Assembly (NCBI GenBank): GCA_964389305.1
Contig: CAYMEK010000062.1
Span: 1 to 26,481 of the forward strand
Reading direction: 5' to 3'
Length of the DNA: 26,481 nucleotides
From: CAYMEK01 sp964389305
GTDB lineage: Bacteria; Spirochaetota; Spirochaetia; SZUA-6; DRHE01
Below the pieces are notes generated by a model that saw only the letters and a program-made list of their open reading frames with translations, was not told the origin of the DNA and did no database searches. The position numbers and the translations under genes were made by a program. Shown piece by piece: positions 16,350 to 23,834 of this stretch (position 1 is its first letter; each line of letters starts with the position of its first letter).

Positions 16350-17593
16350 CGAATCGTCCTCAGACTGTAGAATAGCGACTCCAGGGTAAGTTGGGGTTGC
16401 TGGTTAAAGGCGTTGAAAGCCATCTGGTGACTGCGGATCGAGCGGTTCCAGCGATCCAACCGAAACGGGCTCAAAGCCCCCTCCCGCAGCAGGGGCAGGA
16501 GCTGATGAAGGATCTCTTCGAGAAAAGAAGCCGCGAACCCGCGAGCCCGGTTGGGGCTCAACAACCCTGCGATCTCGGCCAGAATCCCCATCTCCGGGAC
16601 GGGTCCCGCTTCGACGCCGCTGCCGGCCAGAGCTTCCTGAATGAAGCGGCGGGCCAGGTTTTTGAGCTGGTCTGGATTTACGTCCTTCCAGTACAGGAAG
16701 AACTCCCGCAGGCTCCGGTAGTCCTCTCTCTGCTCATGGAAGATACGCAGGAGAACCTCAGCCTCCTGTTCCCTGCTTCGCTCCAGGAACAGATAGGGGC
16801 GCAATCGGGAAACCACGGTGGGAATCACAGCACTGCGCCGGGTGGTAACCAGAATGAGGCAGACTCCCGCAGGCGGTTCCTCGAGCAGCTTGAGCAGGGA
16901 GTTGCTCGAAGTGTCGTACATCCTATCGGCGTTCTCCAGTATCATGATTTTGGCTGCCGGTCCGATGTTCCCGCCGGGGACGGTCCCGGCAAGCGCCGTC
17001 AGGTGCAGCCAGGCCGATGCCCGCCGCAGCTGCCCCACGGGCACGTTGTCGGATCCCAGTTGCCGGGAAAGGCCCCGGCACAGAGAAACGACCCTTTCCA
17101 GCTTCTCCTCCAGCCCCGGTTCAGAAATCCGCTCTTCCCCGCCGGTCGCGGGAACCAGGCTGTCCAGGTGATCTTCGATCTCCATCAAGCTCGATCCCAG
17201 CGGGCGAATCTTCGCCTCTTCCCCTTCCCAGAGGATGGGATCGAAACGGCGAGTAAGCTTGCGCACGGCTCGAATGAAAAGATACTGGGAAGAAGCGATA
17301 CGGGTGCGGCGCAGCACGTCGGCGGCCGCCGGTATTTCCAGATCGAAGTAGCGGGAGCCCAAAAGCAGCGTATTGGGATGAACGAGAAGACGCTGCTTGC
17401 GGCAGGATGCACAGGTGCAGGACCAAAGTGCCTGTTCACTGCAGGTCAACGCCCTGGCCACCTCCAGAGCCGTCGAAAGCTTGGCGCTGAAAGGAGGGCC
17501 GTAGAACAGAAGCGCGGAGGGCAGGCAGCCGTCCTCGAGCTCCTGTCTCAACGTTTGGATTGTAGCCGTCTGGCCGATGATATTCTCAAGCAT
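16346..17593 (-). CDS. holB: DNA polymerase III delta-prime subunit (clamp loader)
   Basis: 415 residues. The AAA+ N-terminus has a degenerate P-loop, GPPFSAKLST at 32-41, lacking the GK(T/S) lysine arrangement, as expected for the non-hydrolysing delta-prime. A zinc module follows (C51, C59, C61, C64), then ILENADRM and SSNSLLKLLEEPPAG (the conserved LLKxLEEPP of clamp loaders). Between the zinc module and ILENADRM lie about 150 residues where the family usually has about 50, so there is an insertion of roughly 95 residues (about 84-178). The start overlaps cvpA by 8 bases and the end overlaps the kinase gene by 4. Tau/gamma is unlikely because the P-loop is dead and the C-terminal extension is absent. 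Confidence 0.85.
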   Translation of the reverse strand: MLENIIGQTATIQTLRQELEDGCLPSALLFYGPPFSAKLSTALEVARALTCSEQALWSCTCASCRKQRLLVHPNTLLLGSRYFDLEIPAAADVLRRTRIASSQYLFIRAVRKLTRRFDPILWEGEEAKIRPLGSSLMEIEDHLDSLVPATGGEERISEPGLEEKLERVVSLCRGLSRQLGSDNVPVGQLRRASAWLHLTALAGTVPGGNIGPAAKIMILENADRMYDTSSNSLLKLLEEPPAGVCLILVTTRRSAVIPTVVSRLRPYLFLERSREQEAEVLLRIFHEQREDYRSLREFFLYWKDVNPDQLKNLARRFIQEALAGSGVEAGPVPEMGILAEIAGLLSPNRARGFAASFLEEILHQLLPLLREGALSPFRLDRWNRSIRSHQMAFNAFNQQPQLTLESLFYSLRTIR

Positions 17594-18080
17594 CAGTGAT
17601 ACCGGCTAAGGATCCGAAAATACGCTCCGGCGAGGGCAACACCGGGTAGAGCATGCGGGCGAAAAAGCTGGAACCCAGCACTTTCTCCGGGGGGAAGAAG
17701 GGCTGCCAGTTTATCAGGAAAAGCACAGCGGCGACCAGCAGTAACCCTTCGGCTATTCCTAAAAAAAAACCAAGCGCGCTGTCCAGACGGTCCAGATTGA
17801 GCCGCTCGATGATATTGTGAAGCATTCTCTCCAGCAGCTTCACCAGCAGGTAGAGCAGCACAAACAAGGCCAGGAAGGCAATCAACTGATTCCACATTGA
17901 CTCCCCGATTTGCCTGGCCAGGGCCTGGGAAACGGGCTTGTAGAACAAGATCGCCCCGCCGAATCCCATGATCAGCGCAGCCATGGTGCCCGCCTCGGTG
18001 ACAAAACCTCGCGTTGCGCCCCGGAAGGCCGCGATCACGATAAACAGCCCGAATACGATGTCAATGACTTCAAAGCTCAA
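17586..18080 (-). CDS. cvpA: CvpA-family inner membrane protein
   Basis: 164 residues with four hydrophobic segments (about 5-22, 32-50, 62-85 and 102-122) and the family features DIVFGLFIVIAAFRGATRGFVTE at the start and LDSALGFFLGIAEG in the third loop. The function of CvpA is poorly defined; in enterobacteria it affects colicin V production and envelope homeostasis. The start is TTG, with its TGA overlapping the murG stop (TTGA) and AAGGA upstream. It links murG to the replication and signalling genes in one coupled string. Confidence 0.85.
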   Translation of the reverse strand: MSFEVIDIVFGLFIVIAAFRGATRGFVTEAGTMAALIMGFGGAILFYKPVSQALARQIGESMWNQLIAFLALFVLLYLLVKLLERMLHNIIERLNLDRLDSALGFFLGIAEGLLLVAAVLFLINWQPFFPPEKVLGSSFFARMLYPVLPSPERIFGSLAGITDA

Positions 18081-19189
18081 GGGGTCCGTCCTTCTGCGGA
18101 TCTGAGCGCCTCCCGTATCAGCCGGGCAATCACAACCGCCGCTTCGGGTTGTCCCAGGCTAGAGGCCTGTCGTGCCATTCGACCCAGCTTATCGGCATTG
18201 GCCAGAAGATGCAACACAGCCTCGGCGAGAGCGGCGGGCTCGAGCGTCTCCTGCTCCAGCACCAGTGCAGCCCCCGATTGGGCGAAGAAACGGGCATTGT
18301 CGATCTGATCCCCGCGGCTGGCCGAGCGCGGTAGTGGGATAAGTACGGCAGGCTTACCGCAGGCCGCTAGCTCCCACAGGGTATTGGCCCCGGAGCGGCA
18401 GACCACCAGGTCCGCCGCCGCCAGAAGAGGGGGAAGCTCGGCGGTGAAGAAGGGCGCGGCGAAATAGTTGCCGCGCTTGGCGGCCGAAAGACGCTCGCTG
18501 TAATTCGGCCCCGTCTGGTGTACCACATAGCAGGCGGCGGTCAGACGGTCCAACGCCTGCGAAACAACACGATTGAGGAAAACAGAACCGAGGCTGCCTC
18601 CGAGAACGAGAAGCAGCGGCCTATCCGGCGGGCAGCCGACCAGCCGCCGTCCCTCCACGGCATCTCCCCGCAGGAGCGAACGCCGCACCGGGTTTCCGGT
18701 ATGCAGGACCTTGGCGCGCAACCGTTCGGCAAAGTAATTCCGGCTGTCGGCAAAGGACACCAGTATCCTGTCAGCGAAACGGGCATTGATTCGGGTGGCC
18801 AGCCCGGGATTCAGGTCCGATTCGTGGGTAAAAACAGGGATACCGAGCAGCCGGGCGGCGGCAACCGGCGGCACGGAAACGTAGCCGCCCTTGGAGAACA
18901 CCAGCTTGGGCTTCTCCCTTACTAAAATAAGCAGGGAAGCTGTAAAGCCGAGCAGGATCTTGAAGACGTCTACGACGTTGCTCCAGGACAGGTAGCGCCG
19001 CAGCTTTCCCGCCGGAATGCCGCGATACGACAGGTTCTTTCCCGACAGGATGCGACGCTCCAGAGCGGAGCCGGAGCCGATCCACACGACCCTTGCCTGC
19101 CACAGCGAAGTGAGCTCATCCAGGACCGCCAGAGCCGGGTAGATATGTCCTCCCGTTCCCCCGCCCACAAACACGATACATTCTGCCAT
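18077..19189 (-). CDS. murG: UDP-GlcNAc:lipid I N-acetylglucosaminyltransferase MurG
   Basis: This 370-residue GT-B enzyme adds GlcNAc to lipid I on the inner face of the membrane, forming lipid II for peptidoglycan. The N-terminal GGGTGGHIYPALAV loop, KGGYVSVPPVAAARLLGIP, the ESDLNPGLATRI segment (EQN in most bacteria), the GGSLGSVFLN loop of the C-terminal domain and CRSGANTLWELAACGKPAVLIPLP with DQIDNA are all present. The ATG at 19189 has no clear ribosome site and lies only 59 bases from the divergent secreted-protein gene. It heads the six-gene overlapping string. Confidence 0.96.
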   Translation of the reverse strand: MAECIVFVGGGTGGHIYPALAVLDELTSLWQARVVWIGSGSALERRILSGKNLSYRGIPAGKLRRYLSWSNVVDVFKILLGFTASLLILVREKPKLVFSKGGYVSVPPVAAARLLGIPVFTHESDLNPGLATRINARFADRILVSFADSRNYFAERLRAKVLHTGNPVRRSLLRGDAVEGRRLVGCPPDRPLLLVLGGSLGSVFLNRVVSQALDRLTAACYVVHQTGPNYSERLSAAKRGNYFAAPFFTAELPPLLAAADLVVCRSGANTLWELAACGKPAVLIPLPRSASRGDQIDNARFFAQSGAALVLEQETLEPAALAEAVLHLLANADKLGRMARQASSLGQPEAAVVIARLIREALRSAEGRTP

Positions 19190-19209
19190 AAAGGTACGTG
19201 AATACTCAC

Positions 19210-19239
19210 TTGATGCTGCAAACTCGCCCGTACTAAAGT
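19210..19239 (+). promoter_or_regulatory. Candidate promoter of the secreted-protein gene
   Basis: TTGATG (19210-19215), 18 bases, TAAAGT (19234-19239). The start would be near 19246, three to six bases before the ATGATG at 19249, again without a ribosome site. This is a moderate match in a 59-base divergent region shared with murG. Confidence 0.35.
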
Positions 19240-19248
19240 GATTCTACC

Positions 19249-20031
19249 ATGATGAAACTTGCCTGTTCAATGATCTGCTTTCTCCTGCTGGGTGTCGTAC
19301 CGGTCGCCCCCGAGCCCGCCCCTTCCCGATTGCTGTCCGGCGAGCTGCGGGCGCAGATAGCCGAGGCCGGCGAGGTGAGAAACAATTTGCGCGAGGACTT
19401 GCCACCGGCTCTGATTCCCGAGGTGGAGGTCAGGGAAGAGATAACAAAGCGGATAGAGGAGCTGGAGCCGAGCGTAGGTGTAGAGGTGCTAACGGTCTAC
19501 CGCCGTGAAAGCGCCGATTTCGATTCTTCCGCCTCCCGGCTCAAGATCTACAACATCCTGCGCTCGATCAGTACCATGCAAGGCATCGATTACTACTCGG
19601 CCAGCCGCAAACGTATGCGTACCCTGTTCACCCGCTCCTACGTAATAGCGGACCCAGAGTCCGAACAGCCTCTGGCTGACCCTCTGGTTACGGAGATCCC
19701 CCCGTACAGCTCCCTGTACGTGCTCCAGGAGGATCTGTCCTTTGGTGAAAACGTGTATCGCAGCGAATACAGCTATAAGGACGGATTTTTCCTGGTGGTA
19801 AACCAAAATCTTACCACCATGCGCTACCTGCTGCTGCCCATGGTCAAACCCGAAGCCAGCATTACCTACCTGCTCCTGATTCCCCGGGAACAGGAGATCA
19901 TCTTCTACGGTCTCAGCTGCGCCCACACGCTGCGTCTGTTAGGCTTGGAGAGGACCAAGGAGGATTCCTTCTACAACCGCCTGAAGGCGATCTACGGCTG
20001 GTTTACGGACAGGATGGACACCGAGTTCTGA
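19249..20031 (+). CDS. Secreted protein of unknown function (resembles DUF6675 family)
   Basis: 260 residues from the first of two adjacent ATGs. Residues 2-20 form a short signal peptide (KLACSMICFLLLGVVPVA). The mature part has an acidic helical stretch (RAQIAEAGEVR...), then alternating strands such as YNILRSISTMQGIDYYSASRKRMRTLF and SSLYVLQEDLSFGENVYRSEY, and ends near YGLSCAHTLRLLGLE...LYNRLKAIYGWF. The pattern resembles proteins I know from spirochaetes under DUF6675, but that assignment is from memory. It is probably periplasmic or outer-membrane associated. It converges on the diguanylate cyclase gene with 7 bases between the stops and no terminator hairpin. Confidence 0.7.
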   Translation: MMKLACSMICFLLLGVVPVAPEPAPSRLLSGELRAQIAEAGEVRNNLREDLPPALIPEVEVREEITKRIEELEPSVGVEVLTVYRRESADFDSSASRLKIYNILRSISTMQGIDYYSASRKRMRTLFTRSYVIADPESEQPLADPLVTEIPPYSSLYVLQEDLSFGENVYRSEYSYKDGFFLVVNQNLTTMRYLLLPMVKPEASITYLLLIPREQEIIFYGLSCAHTLRLLGLERTKEDSFYNRLKAIYGWFTDRMDTEF

Positions 20032-20038
20032 ACCGCTA

Positions 20039-21073
20039 TTAGCTGACCACGACCTGGTTGCGCCCCATTTGCTTGGCGCGGTACATGGCTGCATCGGCGC
20101 GGCTGATCCACTTGTCCGGAGCTTCTTGCGGGCTGTATTGGGCTACGCCGATGGAAATCGTAACGCTGAAATGATCCTTCTCGCAGTCGAAGGTCGTTTC
20201 CTCCATTTCCTTACGGAAACGCTCGGCGATGGTCTCGGCGGTCTCGGCACTGGTGTTGGAGAAAATGACGAAGAACTCCTCGCCTCCGTAGCGGCCGGCG
20301 TAGTCGTACTTCCGCAGGCTGCGATTCAACTTGGACCCGATCTGCTGGATGACGAGGTCCCCGCACTGATGGCCGTGGTTGTCGTTGACCCTCTTGAAGT
20401 GATCGATATCGATCATGATCCCCGTAAGAGGCAGACCGAGACGCATGGAGCGTTCGATCTCCATCTCGATGCGTTGAAACAGCGTACGCCTGTTCAACAG
20501 CCCGGACAGGGCGTCCATGGAGGCAAGCTGCTCGAGCTGATGGCAGTTTTCCTCCAGCTCTTCGTTGATCCGCCGTACCTTTTGGTATTCCCTGCGCAGC
20601 TGTTGGTTTTCCACCATCAGGGTGGAGATCCTCCTGCGCTTCCCGTCCTCGTCGACTGGCTGATCCTGATCCAGGTCGCCGTACAACTTGGCCTGGTTCT
20701 GCAATCGGATTAAAGCCGCCTTGATGCGGGCCTGCAGCTCCAACGCGGTGATCGGCTTACTGATGAAATCGTCTGCCCCCAGCTCCAGAAGCTCGTCGAG
20801 ATCATTCTTGTGGTTGAAGCCTGAGATCATGACGATCTGGATGGGTTTGAGCCTGTTCCGGCGGCGGATCAGCTTGCAAACCTCGTAGCCGTCCATGTCC
20901 GGCATCACCACGTCCAGGATCGCTATGTCGATCTCTTTGTCGCCCATGATTTCCAGGGCCTGCTCTCCGGAGAGAGCAGGAAAGACGTGGTACCGTTTAT
21001 CCTGCTTGAGAATATCCACCATGAGGTCGAGGTGCTCCCGGTTGTCGTCAACAATGAGAAGATTGGCTGTCAC
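20039..21073 (-). CDS. Response regulator diguanylate cyclase (REC-GGDEF)
   Basis: 344 residues. The receiver has D9/D10, phosphoacceptor D54 (ILDVVMPDMDG) and K106 in SKP. A coiled-coil linker (about 145-185) leads to a GGDEF domain with active GGEEF at 263-267. An RxxD product-inhibition site (R254-D257) lies five residues before it, so the enzyme should make cyclic di-GMP and be feedback-inhibited. The start is GTG at 21073, with GGAGG upstream. A candidate promoter is at 21165-21194. No kinase is adjacent. Confidence 0.95.
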   Translation of the reverse strand: MTANLLIVDDNREHLDLMVDILKQDKRYHVFPALSGEQALEIMGDKEIDIAILDVVMPDMDGYEVCKLIRRRNRLKPIQIVMISGFNHKNDLDELLELGADDFISKPITALELQARIKAALIRLQNQAKLYGDLDQDQPVDEDGKRRRISTLMVENQQLRREYQKVRRINEELEENCHQLEQLASMDALSGLLNRRTLFQRIEMEIERSMRLGLPLTGIMIDIDHFKRVNDNHGHQCGDLVIQQIGSKLNRSLRKYDYAGRYGGEEFFVIFSNTSAETAETIAERFRKEMEETTFDCEKDHFSVTISIGVAQYSPQEAPDKWISRADAAMYRAKQMGRNQVVVS

Positions 21074-21164
21074 TCAACCTCCAGAACCGCAATCCTCTTG
21101 CGCCGCTCACCCGCTGCATCCGCCCCGTTTCCACCGCCTCCGGCGCACCGTACGCATTTGCACC

Positions 21165-21194
21165 ATACTAAACGAAAAACCCAGCCCCGGTCAA
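21165..21194 (-). promoter_or_regulatory. Candidate promoter of the REC-GGDEF gene
   Basis: The minus strand shows TTGACC (21189-21194), an 18-base spacer containing GGGTTTTTCG, and TAGTAT (21165-21170). The start near 21158 leaves a leader of about 85 G+C-rich bases. It lies immediately after the stop of the DUF445 gene. Confidence 0.45.
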
Positions 21195-21196
21195 CG

Positions 21197-22777
21197 TCAG
21201 CGCAATAAGCGCAGGATCAGTTGGGAAAATCCTATCACGGCGCCCAGAATACCTCCGAATATGTTTATCCACTTGAGGTGCCTGCGAATCACCATGAGCA
21301 GGAGCGCTTCCACCTGGGCTACATCCAGACCGTTGATTTTCTCCACGACCATCCGGCGTACGTCAAAGCTCTCGATAAAAGCCGGGAGGCGGGCATCGAT
21401 GATACGGATCAACTGGCTGGAAAGGTAGCTGCCGGCGCGCTTCTGGAGCGCCTGCTCGATGTGCAGCAGCTCCGCGATGGAGTCCTGCTGGTGCTCCTCG
21501 ATGAACTTCCGAGAAAAGGAGACCAGCTCGGCGGCAATGGCCTGGGAGGTTTCTCTCCTGGACAGGTAGGTCAAGACCTGGTTGGAGAGGAACTCGATCA
21601 CCTCCTGCTCCGGCAACCGGACAAACCGGGTCAGCAGCTCGCCGATCGTACGTTGTTTCAGCCTGCCCATTCCCCGGTCGATGGCCCCGGCCAGTCTGTC
21701 CTGCGCGGCCTGGTCATTCATCCTCTCCAGGGCCTTGTCCACCAGGACAGCGACGGTTTCCGGGGTGATTTTGGACAGAACTTCCCCGGAAGGTTTCTTC
21801 CGCCAGTTCTCGAAGCTTTCCCCCAGCAGCTCTTTGAGATTCCGCACGGTCGCCGGATCGTAAGCATAGCTGCGCAGGTGCTCCATCGCTTCGTCGATGA
21901 TCTCCGGCATTTTCTGTTCCAGGGTCCGGTCGAACTGGCCGGCAGAGATCAGGAAACGCTGCAACATGTTCAACCTCTCCAGGATATTCCTGAGCAGCCG
22001 CTTGCCCCGGCGATTGAGCTCTGCCCTGGTATCCTCACGGTTCAGCCACTGGAAAAGGGAATCGAAGAGTACGGGAAGCAGGGTCGAGACGAGCTCGACC
22101 AGTACACGGGTGAGCTCCGCCGGCAGCAGGACGCCGAGAGGATCCTTACGGCCGCGGCGTTCCTCCAGCCAGCGCCTCAGGGTCTGGCCGATCTTCCTGC
22201 GAGCATCCGCGGTTGCCAGCAGGGGCAGCAACCGTGACAGAACGAGACTGCCTACCTGGACCCGGCCGAGCACCTCCTCCAGCCGCTTGGCGCCCAGGGA
22301 ATGGACAACCCGGTTCAAGACGGTCCGTACCCCGTGAATGAAGCTGCGCGAGGAGAAGAAGCTGTACAAGGCCTGCGAGAGAAACTGCTCCACGGAGGAG
22401 GCGACCAGCTCCCGGTTTGCCCCGCGCAGGGAGGACAGCGGGGCGTTGATAAGGTCTCCCAGCAGGGAATCGATGTTCTGCTCGAGCTTCACCTGGAAGC
22501 CTTCGGATGCGAGCTGCCGGCGGACCGCCTCTTCGGTCAGGAGCTCCCGGGAGACCATGTCTCCTATGCTGTCCGCTAGCTGAAGGCGCTGCTTGGGAAT
22601 GATCCCCGGCGTGAGGGGTATGCGCAGGCCGAGGATCCGTTTCTCCGTCAGGGGACGGAAGAGCATGCGGATGGCGATGGCATTGGTCACATACCCGATC
22701 ACCGCTCCCAGCAGAGGCGGCAGGGCCCAGGGCAGAATATCGGGCAGGCGTATTGAGGTGAAAAATTCGAGATTCAT
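21197..22777 (-). CDS. DUF445 family membrane protein
   Basis: 526 residues. The N-terminal hydrophobic segment runs into GAVIGYVTNAIAIRMLFRPL, then RIPLTPGIIPKQRLQLADSIGDMVSRELL, the recognised DUF445/YheB signature. A long helical middle and a C-terminal hydrophobic hairpin (WINIFGGILGAVIGFSQLIL) follow. The family is widespread and uncharacterised; it appears to be a membrane-tethered helical protein. It lies 14 bases downstream of the SH3 lipoprotein gene and is probably co-transcribed with it. No strong ribosome site precedes the ATG. Confidence 0.9.
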   Translation of the reverse strand: MNLEFFTSIRLPDILPWALPPLLGAVIGYVTNAIAIRMLFRPLTEKRILGLRIPLTPGIIPKQRLQLADSIGDMVSRELLTEEAVRRQLASEGFQVKLEQNIDSLLGDLINAPLSSLRGANRELVASSVEQFLSQALYSFFSSRSFIHGVRTVLNRVVHSLGAKRLEEVLGRVQVGSLVLSRLLPLLATADARRKIGQTLRRWLEERRGRKDPLGVLLPAELTRVLVELVSTLLPVLFDSLFQWLNREDTRAELNRRGKRLLRNILERLNMLQRFLISAGQFDRTLEQKMPEIIDEAMEHLRSYAYDPATVRNLKELLGESFENWRKKPSGEVLSKITPETVAVLVDKALERMNDQAAQDRLAGAIDRGMGRLKQRTIGELLTRFVRLPEQEVIEFLSNQVLTYLSRRETSQAIAAELVSFSRKFIEEHQQDSIAELLHIEQALQKRAGSYLSSQLIRIIDARLPAFIESFDVRRMVVEKINGLDVAQVEALLLMVIRRHLKWINIFGGILGAVIGFSQLILRLLR

Positions 22778-22791
22778 GGTGGTGAAAGCCC

Positions 22792-23196
22792 CTACTCGAG
22801 CTCCCTGGCGTAGCTTTCGGCCTTGTTTCGTGAATCAAAGATCTCCAGATAGGCTCCGAACACCCATCCCCGCAGTCCGCCGTAGTTCACCTGGAACCAG
22901 TAGGAGGTGTCATTTTCTATGGTCTCCTTGGCCCCTGTTCGGGACAGGATCTCCAGAACGCTGCCCCTGCGGAGGTGGGCCACGATCCTGGCCTTCTGCA
23001 GGGGCTCCTCCCGCAGGCGCAGGAACGGAGCCCGGATGACCCCCCAATTGGAGCGCAGGGTGAGAACCGGAGTGGGTGGAAGATCGATGCGTTCGACCGG
23101 CTTTTCCTTGGCGCAGGAAGCCAGGGCTGCGGATAGAAAGCCCGCCAGTAAGAACAGGACCGCCGCTGCCGAAGGTGCTGAAAGCTTATCTCTCAT
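22792..23196 (-). CDS. Lipoprotein with bacterial SH3 domain
   Basis: 134 residues. The signal peptide (about 8-27) ends in a lipobox, LASC, with C28 as the lipidated cysteine. Residues 50-120 form an SH3b-like domain: GVIRAPFLRLREEP, VAHLRRGSVLEIL, then SYWFQVNYGGLRGWVFGAYLEIF. SH3b domains usually bind cell wall or peptide ligands. AAGG lies seven bases ahead of the ATG. It diverges from the beta-barrel-like gene with 47 bases between starts, and leads into DUF445. Confidence 0.88.
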   Translation of the reverse strand: MRDKLSAPSAAAVLFLLAGFLSAALASCAKEKPVERIDLPPTPVLTLRSNWGVIRAPFLRLREEPLQKARIVAHLRRGSVLEILSRTGAKETIENDTSYWFQVNYGGLRGWVFGAYLEIFDSRNKAESYARELE

Positions 23197-23205
23197 GGAA
23201 TGACC

Positions 23206-23233
23206 TTGAAAAACTGCCAGATTACGCTACATT
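23206..23233 (+). promoter_or_regulatory. Candidate promoter of the barrel/caspase pair
   Basis: TTGAAA (23206-23211), 16 bases, TACATT (23228-23233). The predicted start near 23240 is about four bases before the ATG at 23244, which has no ribosome site. Confidence 0.4.
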
Positions 23234-23243
23234 TAACAGCATT

Positions 23244-23834
23244 ATGGGAAAAAAGGCTACAGTCTTGCTGCTTGCTCTTCTCGCCCTTGGAGCGGCCGCC
23301 CCCCAACCGAGCGGCGCCATCGACGGTTTTGCCCTGGGCGCCGGATTCAACGGCGCCGTCGCCCTCACCCGCAGGGAGCTTTTGCCGGCCAAGGCCCAGG
23401 CGGCCGGAAGCCTGGCCCTCCTGATCGACATACCCCTTTACTCCTCCCTGTTCTTCGAAGCCGCCTGGCAGCTTCACGGCATACTAGCCTCCAGCCTCTC
23501 CGGCGGCTTTCAGTACAGAGGCCACTGGGGAAACGCTCTGCGCCTGTCCGCCGGAGGCGGCTTCGCGCTTCCGCACTCCGGAGCGCTGTCCCTGGAGCTC
23601 GGCGCCTGCGCCGGCGCTTCCCTCAACGTCGACCGCTATACCCTGACCCGGCTGTCTTTCTTCTATCCCGGCGTGTTTCTCGAGCCGTACCTGGAGCTGT
23701 ATTGGAGCCGCCTGGGCAAAAACAGCTTCAAGGCGGTTCTGCCTCTGGACTGGTATTTCCGAAAAGACCTGGAAATCTCGCTTTCTATTGGAATCGGACT
23801 GCAGTGGCGATACTATATAGTAAGAAACAGATGA
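23244..23834 (+). CDS. Small secreted protein, predicted outer-membrane beta-barrel
   Basis: 196 residues. The signal peptide is MGKKATVLLLALLALGAAAPQPSGA (cut written as two parts: the charged MGKK, then the hydrophobic stretch ending SGA). The mature part alternates hydrophobic and small or polar residues in strand-sized blocks: SLALLIDIPLYSSLFFEAAW, SLSGGFQYRGHWGNALRLS and AGGGFALPHSGALSLELGA. It ends with SIGIGLQWRYYIV, like a last barrel strand. I recognise no family. The frame is open upstream to 23076, but that part overlaps the lipoprotein signal region on the other strand, so the ATG at 23244 with its signal peptide is preferred. Its stop overlaps the caspase-lipoprotein start (ATGA). 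Confidence 0.7.
   Translation: MGKKATVLLLALLALGAAAPQPSGAIDGFALGAGFNGAVALTRRELLPAKAQAAGSLALLIDIPLYSSLFFEAAWQLHGILASSLSGGFQYRGHWGNALRLSAGGGFALPHSGALSLELGACAGASLNVDRYTLTRLSFFYPGVFLEPYLELYWSRLGKNSFKAVLPLDWYFRKDLEISLSIGIGLQWRYYIVRNR

Noticed and set aside
16391..17599. A 402-codon plus-strand frame opposite delta-prime
   Set aside because: Its composition is rich in Gln and Arg with no family motif. The minus strand encodes clear clamp-loader motifs with coupled starts.
19190..19248. Sigma-54 promoter for the murG operon
   Set aside because: TGCAA at 19217 has no GTGCCA partner at the required spacing on the minus strand.
23076..23243. Upstream extension of the beta-barrel-like gene
   Set aside because: It overlaps the divergent SH3 lipoprotein coding region and would bury the signal peptide internally.
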